Below are positions 1 through 8,660 of a DNA stretch of 64,000 nucleotides, in pieces. Every line of letters starts with the position of its first letter. Positions within the stretch are counted from its first letter, which is position 1. The notes under the pieces were generated by a model that had not been told where the DNA came from, ran no database searches, and was given only the letters and a program-made list of their open reading frames with translations. The translations under genes were made by a program, and so were the position numbers. Origin of the DNA: Xanthomonas fragariae (GTDB lineage Bacteria; Pseudomonadota; Gammaproteobacteria; Xanthomonadales; Xanthomonadaceae); NCBI RefSeq assembly GCF_900183975.1, contig NZ_LT853882.1, positions 2,225,501 to 2,289,500 on the forward strand. Direction: 5' to 3'.

Positions 1-1495
1 CCTCGTTGTCGGCCAGCACCTTGCGTGCGCGTTCCTGCGCCTGCAGTAGCTCGGCCACGCGGGCGTCGTGGTGGCGGGCGCCGCCGGAGGTCTCGCGGTT
101 CAACGCGGCCAGCTCCGCGGCCAGCCGGTCCAGGTGCTTGCGCGTGTCCTCGATGATCGCCGGCGTGGCGCTCTGCCCGAGCGCGACCTTGGCGCAGGCG
201 GTATCGAGCACGCTGACCGCCTTGTCCGGCAACTGGCGGCCGCTGATGTAGCGGTGCGACAGGCGCACCGCCTCGGTGACCGCCTCGTCCATCACCCGGA
301 TGCCGAAGTGCTTCTCCATCAGCGGCACCATGCCGCGCAGCATCGCCGCGGCCAGCGTCTCGCTCGGCTCCTCGACCTTGACCACCTGGAAGCGCCGCGC
401 CAGCGCCGCGTCCTTCTCGAAGTACTTCTTGTATTCGCTCCAGGTGGTGGCCGCGATGGTGCGCAGCTCGCCGCGCGCCAGCGCCGGCTTGAGCAGGTTT
501 GCCGCGTCGTTCTGGCCGGCGGTGCCGCCGGCGCCGATCATCGTGTGCGCCTCGTCGATGAACAGGATGATCGGATGCGGGCTCTTCTTGACCTCGTCGA
601 TGACGTTCTTCAGCCGGTTCTCGAACTCGCCCTTGACGCTGGCGCCGGCCTGCAGCAGGCCCATGTCCAGTACATGCAGTTCCACCCCCTGCAACACGTC
701 CGGCACGTCCTTCTCGGCGATGCGCCGGGCCAGCCCCTCGACGACCGCGGTCTTGCCGACGCCGGCTTCGCCGGTGAGGATCGGATTGTTCTGGCGCCGC
801 CGCATCAGGATGTCGATCACCTGGCGGATCTCGCCGTCGCGGCCGATCACCGGGTCGATCTGCGCATCGCGGGCGCGCTGGGTGAGGTTGGTGGTGAACT
901 GGTCCAGCGCCGGGGTCTTGGTCAGGCCGCCCTTGCCGTCCGGCGCGCCGGTGAGGCCATCGACCGGGTCGCCGCCGGCGTCGGCCTGGCCGGCATCGGC
1001 GAAACGCAGGCTTTGCCCGGCTTCCTGCGAGCCTTCGGTGAGGCGGGCGAAGTCGTGCTTGAGCGCATCGAGTTTGATCTTCACGAACTGCTTGGAACCG
1101 CGGTAGGCCAGCTGCGACAGGTCCGGCTCGGTCAGCAGCGCCAGCAGCAGATGACCGCTGCGGATGCGCGTGGTTTCCGAATCCAGCGAGGCGATCAGCC
1201 AGGCGTGCTCGAACAGCGTGGGCAGGTGCTGGGAAAATACCGGCGTGCGCGTATTGCCGGCCTTGAAGCGGCCGACCTCCTCGCTGAGATCGCGTTCCAG
1301 CGTCTCCGGCGAAATGCCGCAGCGGCGCGCGATCAGCACGAAATCGCTTTGCGGTTGCTCCAGCAGCGCCAGGAACAGATGCTCCAGGTCGACTTCGTAG
1401 TTGCCGCGCGCCATGCACAGATTGGCCGCGCGCTCGGCCGCCTGCCGGCAGGTGTCGTCGAGTTTGCTGATCAGGGTCTTGAGATTGATGCTCAT
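1..1495 (-). CDS. tssH: TssH/ClpV AAA+ ATPase of the T6SS (C-terminus beyond window)
   Basis: ClpV disassembles the contracted TssB/TssC sheath in the cytoplasm so its subunits can be reused. About 498 N-terminal residues are visible. They begin MSINLKTLISKLDD, followed by a Clp-N double repeat (about residues 10-160). The first AAA+ module has Walker A GEAGVGKT, Walker B ILFIDEAH and an arginine-finger-like LARRF. The coiled middle domain starts near the window edge, and the second ATPase module lies outside. The start at 1495 is the family-typical MSIN. It is the last visible gene of the minus-strand T6SS arm, 85 bp after tssG. The ClpV-type N-domain and the T6SS context distinguish it from ClpB. 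Confidence 0.95.
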   Translation of the reverse strand, partial: MSINLKTLISKLDDTCRQAAERAANLCMARGNYEVDLEHLFLALLEQPQSDFVLIARRCGISPETLERDLSEEVGRFKAGNTRTPVFSQHLPTLFEHAWLIASLDSETTRIRSGHLLLALLTEPDLSQLAYRGSKQFVKIKLDALKHDFARLTEGSQEAGQSLRFADAGQADAGGDPVDGLTGAPDGKGGLTKTPALDQFTTNLTQRARDAQIDPVIGRDGEIRQVIDILMRRRQNNPILTGEAGVGKTAVVEGLARRIAEKDVPDVLQGVELHVLDMGLLQAGASVKGEFENRLKNVIDEVKKSPHPIILFIDEAHTMIGAGGTAGQNDAANLLKPALARGELRTIAATTWSEYKKYFEKDAALARRFQVVKVEEPSETLAAAMLRGMVPLMEKHFGIRVMDEAVTEAVRLSHRYISGRQLPDKAVSVLDTACAKVALGQSATPAIIEDTRKHLDRLAAELAALNRETSGGARHHDARVAELLQAQERARKVLADNE

Positions 1496-1580
1496 GCGAA
1501 AACAGGACGCTCCATGCTGGCGGTTTCATGATGTGGCGCCGACGTCACTGCCTGCCGTCGGCGTTGGGCTCGCGCCCGGG

Positions 1581-2672
1581 CTATTGAAGGGTATGCAGAC
1601 CGTAGGTGGTGTCGGCGCGCGGCTGGGTCTGCGCGCGCGAGCATAGGTAGCTGTCCCAGCCCAGGCGTACGCCCAGTGCTGCGCCGACGCCGGAGCCGCG
1701 TACGTCCTCGGCGCGCAGCACCAGCTTGACCTCGTATTCCAGCCCGCCGCCGGTGAGCAGCGTCAGCCATTTCGACAAGGCCTTCGCGGCGCTGCCTCCG
1801 GGCAGGAACTGGTCGAAAGCCTCACGCTGCAGCGGACCGAAGCGCAGGCGCATGCGCAGGTCGCGCTGCCACACCCGCTCGCCGGCCAGCGCACTGGACC
1901 CGAGTGTGGCGTTGGCCTGGCCCAGCCGCGTGGCCTGTTGCGCCGGCACCTTGTACCAGGCGCCGACGAACTGCTCCAGCTCCACCGGCACCTTGAAGTA
2001 GTCGGCCAGCACGCGCTGCAGCAGCTTGGCCGAGATCGGCCGCTGGCGGATGGCGCCGGCGTAGTACGCCACCGCCTGGTCGAAGACGCCGCCGCCGCCG
2101 TCGACCATGCGATCGCGCAGTCCCGGCATGCCCATGCCCAGCAGCGACAGCACCAGCGGCAGGAAGCGTTCGCGCCGGTCCAGCTCATACTGCAGCGCCA
2201 GCCGGTGCTTCTTCCACGCGGCGTAGTGCAGCGCCACCGCGCGGTTGGAGAACATGTCCAGGAACGCGCGTGGGGTACGGTCGCGCTGGTACAGCTCGCG
2301 TTCGTGCAGGGTCTCGGTGTAGTGCAGCGGCAATGCGCCGGAGGTGCCCAGCAACCCCATGAAGTTCGGGGTCAGATGTACTTCGCCCAGGCTCTCGGTC
2401 TCGATCGCGAACGCCAGCGCCGCATCGCTTTCCAGGCGCTCGCCGTCCTGCGAATAGGCCTGGCCGACGGGGTCCAGCTCGGTCGCCGGAAAGGCCAACG
2501 ACAGCGAGTTGTGGAAACGCACGCGCGTGGGCAGGGCCTGACCGGCCTTGACCCCCTGGCGCTGGAACACCCGCTCCAGAATCCGCATCGCCTGGAAGAA
2601 CTGGAAGCGATGCGGCTCGGCCAGCAGTTGCAGCGCTACGCCAGGATCGATTCGCCGCTTCGCGGTAAGCAT
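1581..2672 (-). CDS. tssG: TssG, T6SS baseplate wedge protein
   Basis: TssG (VasB/ImpH family, 363 aa here) forms the baseplate wedge with TssF, TssE and TssK and helps start sheath polymerisation. The N-terminus MLTAKRRIDPGVALQLL leads into the family's 'RFQFFQAMRILER' segment. The family's 'FMGLLGTSGALPLHYTE' motif follows, and later 'RAFLDMFSNRAVALHY'. I chose the ATG at 2672 because the longer open frame upstream lies inside tssF. The 37-bp overlap with the tssF 3' end suggests translational coupling. Confidence 0.93.
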   Translation of the reverse strand: MLTAKRRIDPGVALQLLAEPHRFQFFQAMRILERVFQRQGVKAGQALPTRVRFHNSLSLAFPATELDPVGQAYSQDGERLESDAALAFAIETESLGEVHLTPNFMGLLGTSGALPLHYTETLHERELYQRDRTPRAFLDMFSNRAVALHYAAWKKHRLALQYELDRRERFLPLVLSLLGMGMPGLRDRMVDGGGGVFDQAVAYYAGAIRQRPISAKLLQRVLADYFKVPVELEQFVGAWYKVPAQQATRLGQANATLGSSALAGERVWQRDLRMRLRFGPLQREAFDQFLPGGSAAKALSKWLTLLTGGGLEYEVKLVLRAEDVRGSGVGAALGVRLGWDSYLCSRAQTQPRADTTYGLHTLQ

Positions 2673-4471
2673 CGGACGAGTTCCTCCCCTGTGTCGCTGG
2701 AAATGAGCACCAGCCGGGTAAAGCTGTTGGCGTGGACGTACAAGCCGAAGAAGTGGTCGAGCACATGCGCGAACGCGGCCACGCCGGTGCCGACGAAATG
2801 GTTTTCTCTGATGGTCAAACGCACTTCCAGGCCGCGCACCACCGATGCGAAATGCTTGCCGGACAGCCAGGTGGTGACCGGATGCTGCTCGATGCTGACG
2901 ATGCCGTCGATCTGCCGCGACGACACGCTGCTGCCGGAAATGTCGTACAGCCGCAGCATCTCCTTCAACGCCGGCAAGCCGCTGCCGGTCAGCGACAGCT
3001 GATTCAACGACAGGTGCGAGATCAGCCGCCATTGCGCGCCGCGCCCGTGGCGGAACCGCAGTGGCCGGCTCGGCTTGCGCAACAAGCTGATCGCGCGCGC
3101 CGGGGTTCCGCCCTCGATCGACAGGTCACCGCCGGCGATGCCGTAGGCGAGCTGGCTGGGCAAATCGCGATTGCTGCAGGTGAGCTCGACGCTGACCACA
3201 TCGGTCTGCGGCAGGGTCGGATTGAATTCCAGGTCAACGAAGCTCAATTCGGTTTCGTAACCGGGACTCTGCCGCGCCACATCCTCGTCGCGCCGCGCCA
3301 CCCAATACTGGCCGGCGCGCTCGGGGTCTTCGCCATGGTGCAGCGAATAGAACGGGCGGAACTCCTGGATCAGCTCGCCCTGCGGAGTCTGCCGGATACG
3401 GTGCACTGAGTCGATCGAATGCACTTCGTAGGCGAAGGCGCGGCGCCCGTCGGCGATCACCGGATAGGTGACGCTGCGATGGGTGATCCGGATCGGCTCG
3501 CCGTGCTGCGCAAACAGGTTCACCACCGGGGTGCAGCCCAGGCGGATGTTCTTGCGATCCAACTCCTCGAGCACTTGGTTGGCGGCGCGATCGGGCGGCG
3601 TCGCTTGTAAGACCAGGTGCAACGTGAACCAGCGGCTGGTGCCAGCGATCACCGGCTTGAGCTGGAGATCGAAGAAGCCGAACTTGTCCGGGTAGCCGAA
3701 CAGCTCGGTCAGCAGGCGGTAGGCCGGGTGCGAACGCGCCGGGAAATCGATCAGCGATTCGTCGTCGGCGAATCCCACTGGCGCCAGCGGGGTTTCCGCC
3801 AGCCGGCGCCAGCGTCCGCTGCCGTCGGACTCGACATAGGCCGCCTTGACCCCCAGCGCCAGCGCATCGCGCATCGCCGAGCATAACGACGGCTCGCCGT
3901 CGACGAAGAAACGCAGCGCGTCGGTGCCCAGGCCGGCGAACGAGGCCTGGTCGGACAACAGCTCGAAGCTGATCGAGATCTGTGCGCCGGTGCCCGGCGG
4001 CAGGCTGACCGCCATTGGCGCTTCGGCCACGCCGCGGTAGCTGGCGGCCTTCACCGCCACCGGCGCCAGTATCACGTCGTAGGCGGTGCGGAACCGGCAG
4101 TTGATCCCGCGCACCGGGCGCGACTGCAGATAGCTGCCGCGCGGCAAGCGGATCGGCGCGCTGAGCTTGGCAGCCACGCCTTCCATGTCGAAATAGGCGA
4201 TGGAGCAGGACGGAAACGGCCGCAGATAGTGCGGATACAGCACTTCCAGCAGCGCGTCGGTGAACTCGGGGTAGTCGTCCTCGATGCGCTTGGAGATGCG
4301 CGCGCCCATCAGCGCGAACGCCTCGATCAGGCGCTCGACATGCGGATCCTGGCTGCCGTCGGCCGACAGCTGCAGGCGCCCGGCAATCTTGGGATAGCGC
4401 TCGGCGAACTCGCGCCCGTAGCGACGCAGATAGCCCAGTTCGCGTTCGTAGTAGGGAAGCAGGTCTTGCAT
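2636..4471 (-). CDS. tssF: TssF, T6SS baseplate protein
   Basis: TssF (VasA/ImpG family, 611 aa, normal length) is the large wedge subunit of the T6SS baseplate, related to phage gp6. The start MQDLLPYYERELGYLRRYG is characteristic. It is followed by a helical 'IEAFALMGARISKRIEDDYP' segment and 'LLEVLYPHYLRPFPS'. The start at 4471 lies 2 bp after the tssE stop, so the genes are tightly coupled. The 3' end overlaps tssG. Confidence 0.95.
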   Translation of the reverse strand: MQDLLPYYERELGYLRRYGREFAERYPKIAGRLQLSADGSQDPHVERLIEAFALMGARISKRIEDDYPEFTDALLEVLYPHYLRPFPSCSIAYFDMEGVAAKLSAPIRLPRGSYLQSRPVRGINCRFRTAYDVILAPVAVKAASYRGVAEAPMAVSLPPGTGAQISISFELLSDQASFAGLGTDALRFFVDGEPSLCSAMRDALALGVKAAYVESDGSGRWRRLAETPLAPVGFADDESLIDFPARSHPAYRLLTELFGYPDKFGFFDLQLKPVIAGTSRWFTLHLVLQATPPDRAANQVLEELDRKNIRLGCTPVVNLFAQHGEPIRITHRSVTYPVIADGRRAFAYEVHSIDSVHRIRQTPQGELIQEFRPFYSLHHGEDPERAGQYWVARRDEDVARQSPGYETELSFVDLEFNPTLPQTDVVSVELTCSNRDLPSQLAYGIAGGDLSIEGGTPARAISLLRKPSRPLRFRHGRGAQWRLISHLSLNQLSLTGSGLPALKEMLRLYDISGSSVSSRQIDGIVSIEQHPVTTWLSGKHFASVVRGLEVRLTIRENHFVGTGVAAFAHVLDHFFGLYVHANSFTRLVLISSDTGEELVRCLPRSGESILA

Positions 4472-4473
4472 GG

Positions 4474-4962
4474 TCAGGGCGCCGCCTGGCGCCGCAGGCG
4501 GCTGACCGAGTATTGCAGCGTGGAGGGTTGCAGCATGGCGTCGAAGCTCACCGGCTCGCGCGCCGGCTCCATGTCCAGCAACGCATGGATGGTGAAGTGC
4601 AGGCCGCCACCGAACTGGCCGGCGGTTTCCAGCTTCACGTGCACGTTGCGCAGGCGCCGCTCATGGCGCGCGATCGCCTGCTCCAGCGAGCGGCAGATCA
4701 TCGTGCGGTCGTAGCCATTGGCCAGGCTCATCGCGGAAAAATCGCTGAGACCGTAGGTCAGCAACGACTGCTTGCAATTGGGAAATTCGGTGAGGCCTTC
4801 TTCGCTGAAGGCCGAACGGGTGTTCAATAGGCCTTCCAGGTCGCGAGCGACCGATTCCTTGTACTGGTCGATGGAGATGGCCTTGAACACATGCGATCCA
4901 CCCGTGGACTTGGGCGTGTCGTCGAACAATTTTTCCAACAGACTGGGTTCGAGTCCCTTCAT
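4474..4962 (-). CDS. tssE: TssE, gp25-like T6SS baseplate protein
   Basis: TssE (162 aa) is the gp25-like subunit that joins sheath and baseplate. The gp25 fold is recognisable in 'ARDLEGLLNTR', 'YGLSDFSAMS' and 'LEQAIARHERRLRNVHV', the last carrying the conserved Glu-Arg region. It precedes tssF by 2 bp. It is separated from hcp by 147 bp that contain a perfect 10-bp hairpin, so its transcript level is probably lower than that of hcp. Confidence 0.92.
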   Translation of the reverse strand: MKGLEPSLLEKLFDDTPKSTGGSHVFKAISIDQYKESVARDLEGLLNTRSAFSEEGLTEFPNCKQSLLTYGLSDFSAMSLANGYDRTMICRSLEQAIARHERRLRNVHVKLETAGQFGGGLHFTIHALLDMEPAREPVSFDAMLQPSTLQYSVSRLRRQAAP

Positions 4963-5073
4963 TGACCGCCCCTACGTGAAGTCGTCCTTGAGCCTTGCTG
5001 CCAACTAGGCGCGACCGGCGGATGGCGCGGCCCTGCTGTGCGTCGGTCCTGTGTCTGCGCGCGGCGCGGAAAT

Positions 5074-5099
5074 GCGATGGCGCGCGAAGGCGCCATCGC
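5074..5099 (-). terminator. Hairpin downstream of hcp (attenuator or partial terminator)
   Basis: A perfect 10-bp inverted repeat (GCGATGGCGC / GCGCCATCGC) with a 6-nt loop starts about 11 bp after the hcp stop. On the minus strand it is followed only by a short ATTTCC, so full intrinsic termination is uncertain. In many T6SS clusters a structure after hcp keeps hcp mRNA abundant relative to downstream genes; I infer the same here. Confidence 0.5.
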
Positions 5100-5109
5100 A
5101 AAACAAACA

Positions 5110-5607
5110 TCAAACGGTGTAGTTGGGAATGTTCTTGGTAGCACTCCACTGCGCAACCGCTTTGCCGCCGACTCCGCCTTCCGGCTTCTGCTGGTTGTAG
5201 GTCCACTTGATCGCGCCGAAGCTCAGCTGGACGACTTCCTGCGGCATGCCGTCCTCGTCCACCGTCGTGGTGACGCGGTGTACCAGCACGTTCATCAACT
5301 CAACCAGGTAGTAGTTGATGGCATTGCCGTCCTTGTCGGCGCGCATGAACTCGATGCGGGCTTTGGGGAAGGTGGTGCCGTTGGCGCACGCCTGATTCAG
5401 CGCGGTGGTGGACAGATCAATCGCCTTGACGATCTCGATCGGCGACAGGTTCACACGAGCGGCCGACTGACCGCCAGCGGTGGATGCGGTGGCCGAGCGC
5501 GGCTGCAACAAGTCCTGGGAGAACGACTTGATCTCCACCCAATCCTTGTGCTTATCGTCGTGCGATTCACCCTTGATGGTGTCGATAGAAAGAAACGCGT
5601 GCTGCAT
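5110..5607 (-). CDS. hcp: Hcp (TssD), T6SS inner tube protein
   Basis: Hcp forms hexameric rings that stack into the expelled tube and may carry small effectors. The 165-aa product has the family layout: N-terminal 'AFLSIDTIKGES', then 'DWVEIKSFSQ', a middle 'DLSTTALNQACANG' helix region, and the C-terminal 'VQLSFGAIKWTYNQQ' strand. A strong ribosome binding site (AGGAGA) precedes the ATG at 5607. It lies between tssC and tssE, and a hairpin follows its stop. Confidence 0.95.
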   Translation of the reverse strand: MQHAFLSIDTIKGESHDDKHKDWVEIKSFSQDLLQPRSATASTAGGQSAARVNLSPIEIVKAIDLSTTALNQACANGTTFPKARIEFMRADKDGNAINYYLVELMNVLVHRVTTTVDEDGMPQEVVQLSFGAIKWTYNQQKPEGGVGGKAVAQWSATKNIPNYTV

Positions 5608-5675
5608 ATCTGGTCTCCTAAATTCCGGTCTTCCGTGAGATTGTTTTGCCAGGAGCGGCCTGGCGGTTATTTGCC

Positions 5676-5689
5676 TGTCCCGAAGGACA
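5676..5689 (-). other. Small UUCG-capped hairpin between tssC and hcp
   Basis: On the minus strand this 14-nt segment reads TGTCC-TTCG-GGACA, a 5-bp stem with a stable C(UUCG)G tetraloop, in the 134-bp gap between the tssC stop and the hcp start. No T-run follows. It could be a processing or mRNA-stability element protecting the hcp transcript; the function is inferred only from position. Confidence 0.3.
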
Positions 5690-5741
5690 TTGCGTCAACT
5701 GCAAAACAGTGGGATCTCCGTCCCTACGACAACAAGAAACG

Positions 5742-7238
5742 CTACGCCTTTTTAGTACCAGCCGGCAGTTCGGCCACCAGACGCAACGAAACAGACAGCT
5801 CATCGAGCTGGAAATGCGGCCTGATGAAGGCCACCGCGCGGTAGACACCGGGTTTCCCCGGCACTTCCGAAACTTGGACAGACGCTTCCCGCAAGGGGTA
5901 TTGCGCCTTTGCTTCCTGACCGGCGTTGTCGTCCAGCAACACGTACTGTGAAATCCAACGGTTCAGGAAATCCTCGACATTGCGCGCCGAGGCGAAACTG
6001 CCGATCTTCTCGCGCATCATCGCCTTGAGGTAATGGGCGATACGCGACACGGCGAACATGTACTGCAGCTGCGCCGACAGGATCGCGTTGGCATTGGCCG
6101 AATCGGTGTTGTACTTCTTCGGCTTCTGCGCGGACTGCGCGCCGAAGAACGCCGCATAGTCGGTGTTCTTGCAATGCACCAGCGGGATGAAGCCAAGGTC
6201 GCTGAGTTCCTTCTCACGGCGGTCGGTGATTGCGATCTCGGTCGGGCACTTCAGCGCCACTTCGCCGTCGTCGGTGCGGAAGGTGTGGGTTGGCAGGTCT
6301 TCGACCAGGCCACCGCCTTCCACACCGCGGATCGCCGCGCACCAACCGTAGTCCTCGAACGCCTTGGTCAGGCGCGTGGCCATCGCATAAGCGGTGTTGC
6401 ACCACAGATACTTGCTATGGTCGGCAGCGTCGACGTCTTCGACGAAGTTGAAGCCTTCGACCGTAGTGCCGTCCTTCGGGTTGTACGGCAGCCGCCCGAG
6501 AAAACGCGGCATGGTCAGGCCGACGTAGCGGCTATCCTCCGACTCACGGAACGACTTCCACTTGGCGTATTCGACAGTGTCGAACACCTTGGCCAGATCG
6601 CGCGGTTTGCCCAGGTCGGTGAAGGTTTCCAGACCGAACATCGATTCAGACGCGGCAGAGATGAAGGGCGCGTGCGCCGCGGCGGCCACATGCGACATCT
6701 GCTCGACGAAGTACATGTCCTCCGGCTGGCGGCCGATGTAGTAGTCGCCGACCAATGCGCCGAATGGCGCACCGCCGAAGGTGCCGAACTCTTCCTCGTA
6801 GACCTTCTTGAACAGCGCGCTTTGATCGAAGTCGATCGCCGACTTGAAGTCGCGCACCAGATCCCGCTGGGGCGAGTTGAATACCTTGATCTTCATCGTC
6901 ACGCCGGTGGACGTCTGCTCGCACATGTAGTGCAGGCCGCGCCAGCTGCTCTCCAGCTTCTGGAACTCCGGCGCATGCATCACAGCGCTCAGCTGCTCGG
7001 AGATGATCCGGTCGATCTCGGCAATGCGCGCGTCCAGCGTCAGATTGAGGTTGTCCGACACCACGACGGTACCTTCTAGCACCTCCTTGGCCAGCTCGGA
7101 GATGATGTCCTTCGCACGCTGGTGCTCGGTCTCCGATTTGGCGACCTTGCTCTGCTCGACGATCTGGTCGAGCAAGCCTGTTTCTGTCAGCGTGGCCGGC
7201 GCCGAATTGTGGGTGGCACTCGAAACCTCTGCGGCCAT
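5742..7238 (-). CDS. tssC: TssC, large sheath protein
   Basis: TssC (VipB/ImpD-like, 498 aa) builds the contractile sheath with TssB. Conserved stretches include 'ESSWRGLHYMCEQT', 'EFGTFGGAPFGALVGDY' and 'FSRIAHYLK'-type (here VSRIAHYLKAMMREKIG), and the C-terminus ends in the usual 'FIRPHFQLDELSVSLRLV'. The start at 7238 lies 3 bp after the tssB stop. Full length, with no sign of disruption. Confidence 0.96.
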   Translation of the reverse strand: MAAEVSSATHNSAPATLTETGLLDQIVEQSKVAKSETEHQRAKDIISELAKEVLEGTVVVSDNLNLTLDARIAEIDRIISEQLSAVMHAPEFQKLESSWRGLHYMCEQTSTGVTMKIKVFNSPQRDLVRDFKSAIDFDQSALFKKVYEEEFGTFGGAPFGALVGDYYIGRQPEDMYFVEQMSHVAAAAHAPFISAASESMFGLETFTDLGKPRDLAKVFDTVEYAKWKSFRESEDSRYVGLTMPRFLGRLPYNPKDGTTVEGFNFVEDVDAADHSKYLWCNTAYAMATRLTKAFEDYGWCAAIRGVEGGGLVEDLPTHTFRTDDGEVALKCPTEIAITDRREKELSDLGFIPLVHCKNTDYAAFFGAQSAQKPKKYNTDSANANAILSAQLQYMFAVSRIAHYLKAMMREKIGSFASARNVEDFLNRWISQYVLLDDNAGQEAKAQYPLREASVQVSEVPGKPGVYRAVAFIRPHFQLDELSVSLRLVAELPAGTKKA

Positions 7239-7241
7239 GGC

Positions 7242-7742
7242 TTACTTCTCCTTTTCCCGACCCAGCTTCTTCAGCTGTTCGGTGTTGTTCAACACGTCCG
7301 TTAGCAGGTCTTCGAGCTTCTCGTTGCCGGCCAGCTTGTTGCGCAGGTCGGCCAGCTTGGTGCGCGATTCGAGCAGCTTGCGCAGCGGTTCCACCTGATC
7401 GACCACAGCCTCGGGACGGAAGTCGTCGATCGACTTGAACTTGAGTTCGACGCCGAACTCGCCCCCGGCATCGCTGATCTTGTTCGGCACGCGGTAAACC
7501 GCGCGCGGCGCCATTGCCTCCATCACCTCGTCGAAGTTGTCGAGGTCGACGTTGACGAATTTGCGGTCCTTGACCTTGGCCAGGGGCTGTTCGGGATTGC
7601 CGCTGAAATCCCCAAGCACGCCTACCACGAACGGCAGTTCCTTCTGTTCGATCGCGTCACCCTTTTCCACGTCGTAGGTCAGTTGCACGCGCGGCGGCCG
7701 AATCTTCTGCAGACGTTTCTGGATGCTTTCCTTCTTAGCCAT
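7242..7742 (-). CDS. tssB: TssB, small sheath protein
   Basis: TssB (VipA/ImpC-like, 166 aa) pairs with TssC in the sheath; the interface with ClpV involves the TssB/TssC complex. The N-terminus 'IRPPRVQLTYDVEKGD' and 'ELPFVVGVLGDFSG' are diagnostic, followed by 'FDEVMEAMAPRAVYRV'. The C-terminus is lysine/glutamate-rich and probably coiled. The RBS AGGAGA lies 6 bp before ATG 7742. It is the first structural gene after the TPR lipoprotein gene. Confidence 0.95.
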   Translation of the reverse strand: MAKKESIQKRLQKIRPPRVQLTYDVEKGDAIEQKELPFVVGVLGDFSGNPEQPLAKVKDRKFVNVDLDNFDEVMEAMAPRAVYRVPNKISDAGGEFGVELKFKSIDDFRPEAVVDQVEPLRKLLESRTKLADLRNKLAGNEKLEDLLTDVLNNTEQLKKLGREKEK

Positions 7743-7787
7743 GGGTGTCTCCTGACGTTAAGGCTTTAGGGGAGTCCGGATGACCGG

Positions 7788-8402
7788 TCAGTTGCCGCCC
7801 AAGTTCTGGAACGGATCCGCCGACGCATTGGGCGTTTCCTTGGGCGGCGCGGCGTCTTTCGCAGCCGGCGGCGCGGCGCGGCGGGTGTTGCGGACGGGCT
7901 TGCGCTTCTTCGGCTCTTCAGGCTGAAGGATATCGTCGCCCATAGTCGCGCGCAGCGTGCTAGCCAGCGTCTCGGCCTCCTTGCGAGCTGTGCCCGAAGC
8001 CAGCGCACCGCGGTTCTGTAGACGCTGCAGCGACTGGTTGGCGATACGGAAGCCTGCGACAGTCAGCACGCCATCGGCGACAAGGTCGTCGGGATCGCGC
8101 TGTAGCACTTCCTGCGCCGCGACGATGGCACGCGCGTAATTGGCGCGGTCGAACTGCAATTGCGCGATACGCACCCACGGCTCCTTGCGGGTAGGGTCGG
8201 CGCGGCCGGCGTCTTCGAAGGTTTTCAGAGCCTGCTCGGCCCCGCCGCTAGTGACTTCGGCTTCGGCGCGCGACATCGTGGCGTCGAACGACGACGGGGG
8301 CGGAGCCTTCTTCGGCGCGGAAGCGCAACCGACGAGGGCGGAGAGCAGAACGAGTGCGAACATCGTCCGGAATGTGACCAGCCCCTTGACTACCGTCATC
8401 AT
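7788..8402 (-). CDS. TPR lipoprotein at the head of the T6SS operon
   Basis: The 204-aa product has a signal peptide ending in the lipobox 'SALVGC' (Cys about 25). TPR-like helices cover about residues 40-130 ('KEPWVRIAQLQFDRANYARA'), and the C-terminal tail is disordered, Lys/Pro/Ala-rich and ends in 'DPFQNLGGN'. It is probably attached to the outer membrane and may assist assembly of the secretion complex; similar genes sit upstream of tssB in other T6SS loci. The double ATG (8402/8399) follows AGAGGAA, so either codon may be used. The exact role is unknown. Confidence 0.8.
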   Translation of the reverse strand: MMTVVKGLVTFRTMFALVLLSALVGCASAPKKAPPPSSFDATMSRAEAEVTSGGAEQALKTFEDAGRADPTRKEPWVRIAQLQFDRANYARAIVAAQEVLQRDPDDLVADGVLTVAGFRIANQSLQRLQNRGALASGTARKEAETLASTLRATMGDDILQPEEPKKRKPVRNTRRAAPPAAKDAAPPKETPNASADPFQNLGGN

Positions 8403-8660
8403 GACTTCCTCTGAAAACCAATCCTGGAGTTAACCTGGAGACCCCGATGTGAAGGCGGGGTGAGCCAAGCCTGTGCGTTTTTTCGTTAGTGTACAGCCAC
8501 GAATAGGACCGGGTATAGTGGGCTCCCACGACCGCGTCAAGCCGGCCAGAGTCTGTCCTATGCTGCGTCTCTGCACGGGCGGTCGGGCGCACGGCACAGG
8601 GGCGAACACTCCTGAGTGGCTGGATGCGGATCGCCCTTCGTCCGCCACGTCAGAGCAAGC
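8403..8660. promoter_or_regulatory. Divergent intergenic region between the two T6SS arms
   Basis: These 258 bp separate the minus-strand operon (TPR lipoprotein-tssB-...) from the plus-strand operon (tssJ-tssK-tssL-vgrG), so promoters for both must lie here. A TATAGT hexamer at 8514-8519 could be a plus-strand -10 box, but no convincing -35 box lies at 16-18 bp. I see no obvious operator repeat. Confidence 0.5.

Noticed and set aside
1581..3032. A longer TssG starting at 3032 (483 aa)
   Set aside because: The extra N-terminus lies in tssF coding sequence in another frame. The conserved TssG start begins at 2672.
8491..8519. A sigma-70 promoter for tssJ at TATAGT (8514-8519)
   Set aside because: The hexamer 17 bp upstream (GTACAG) does not resemble a -35 box, so I only report the region as divergent regulatory DNA.
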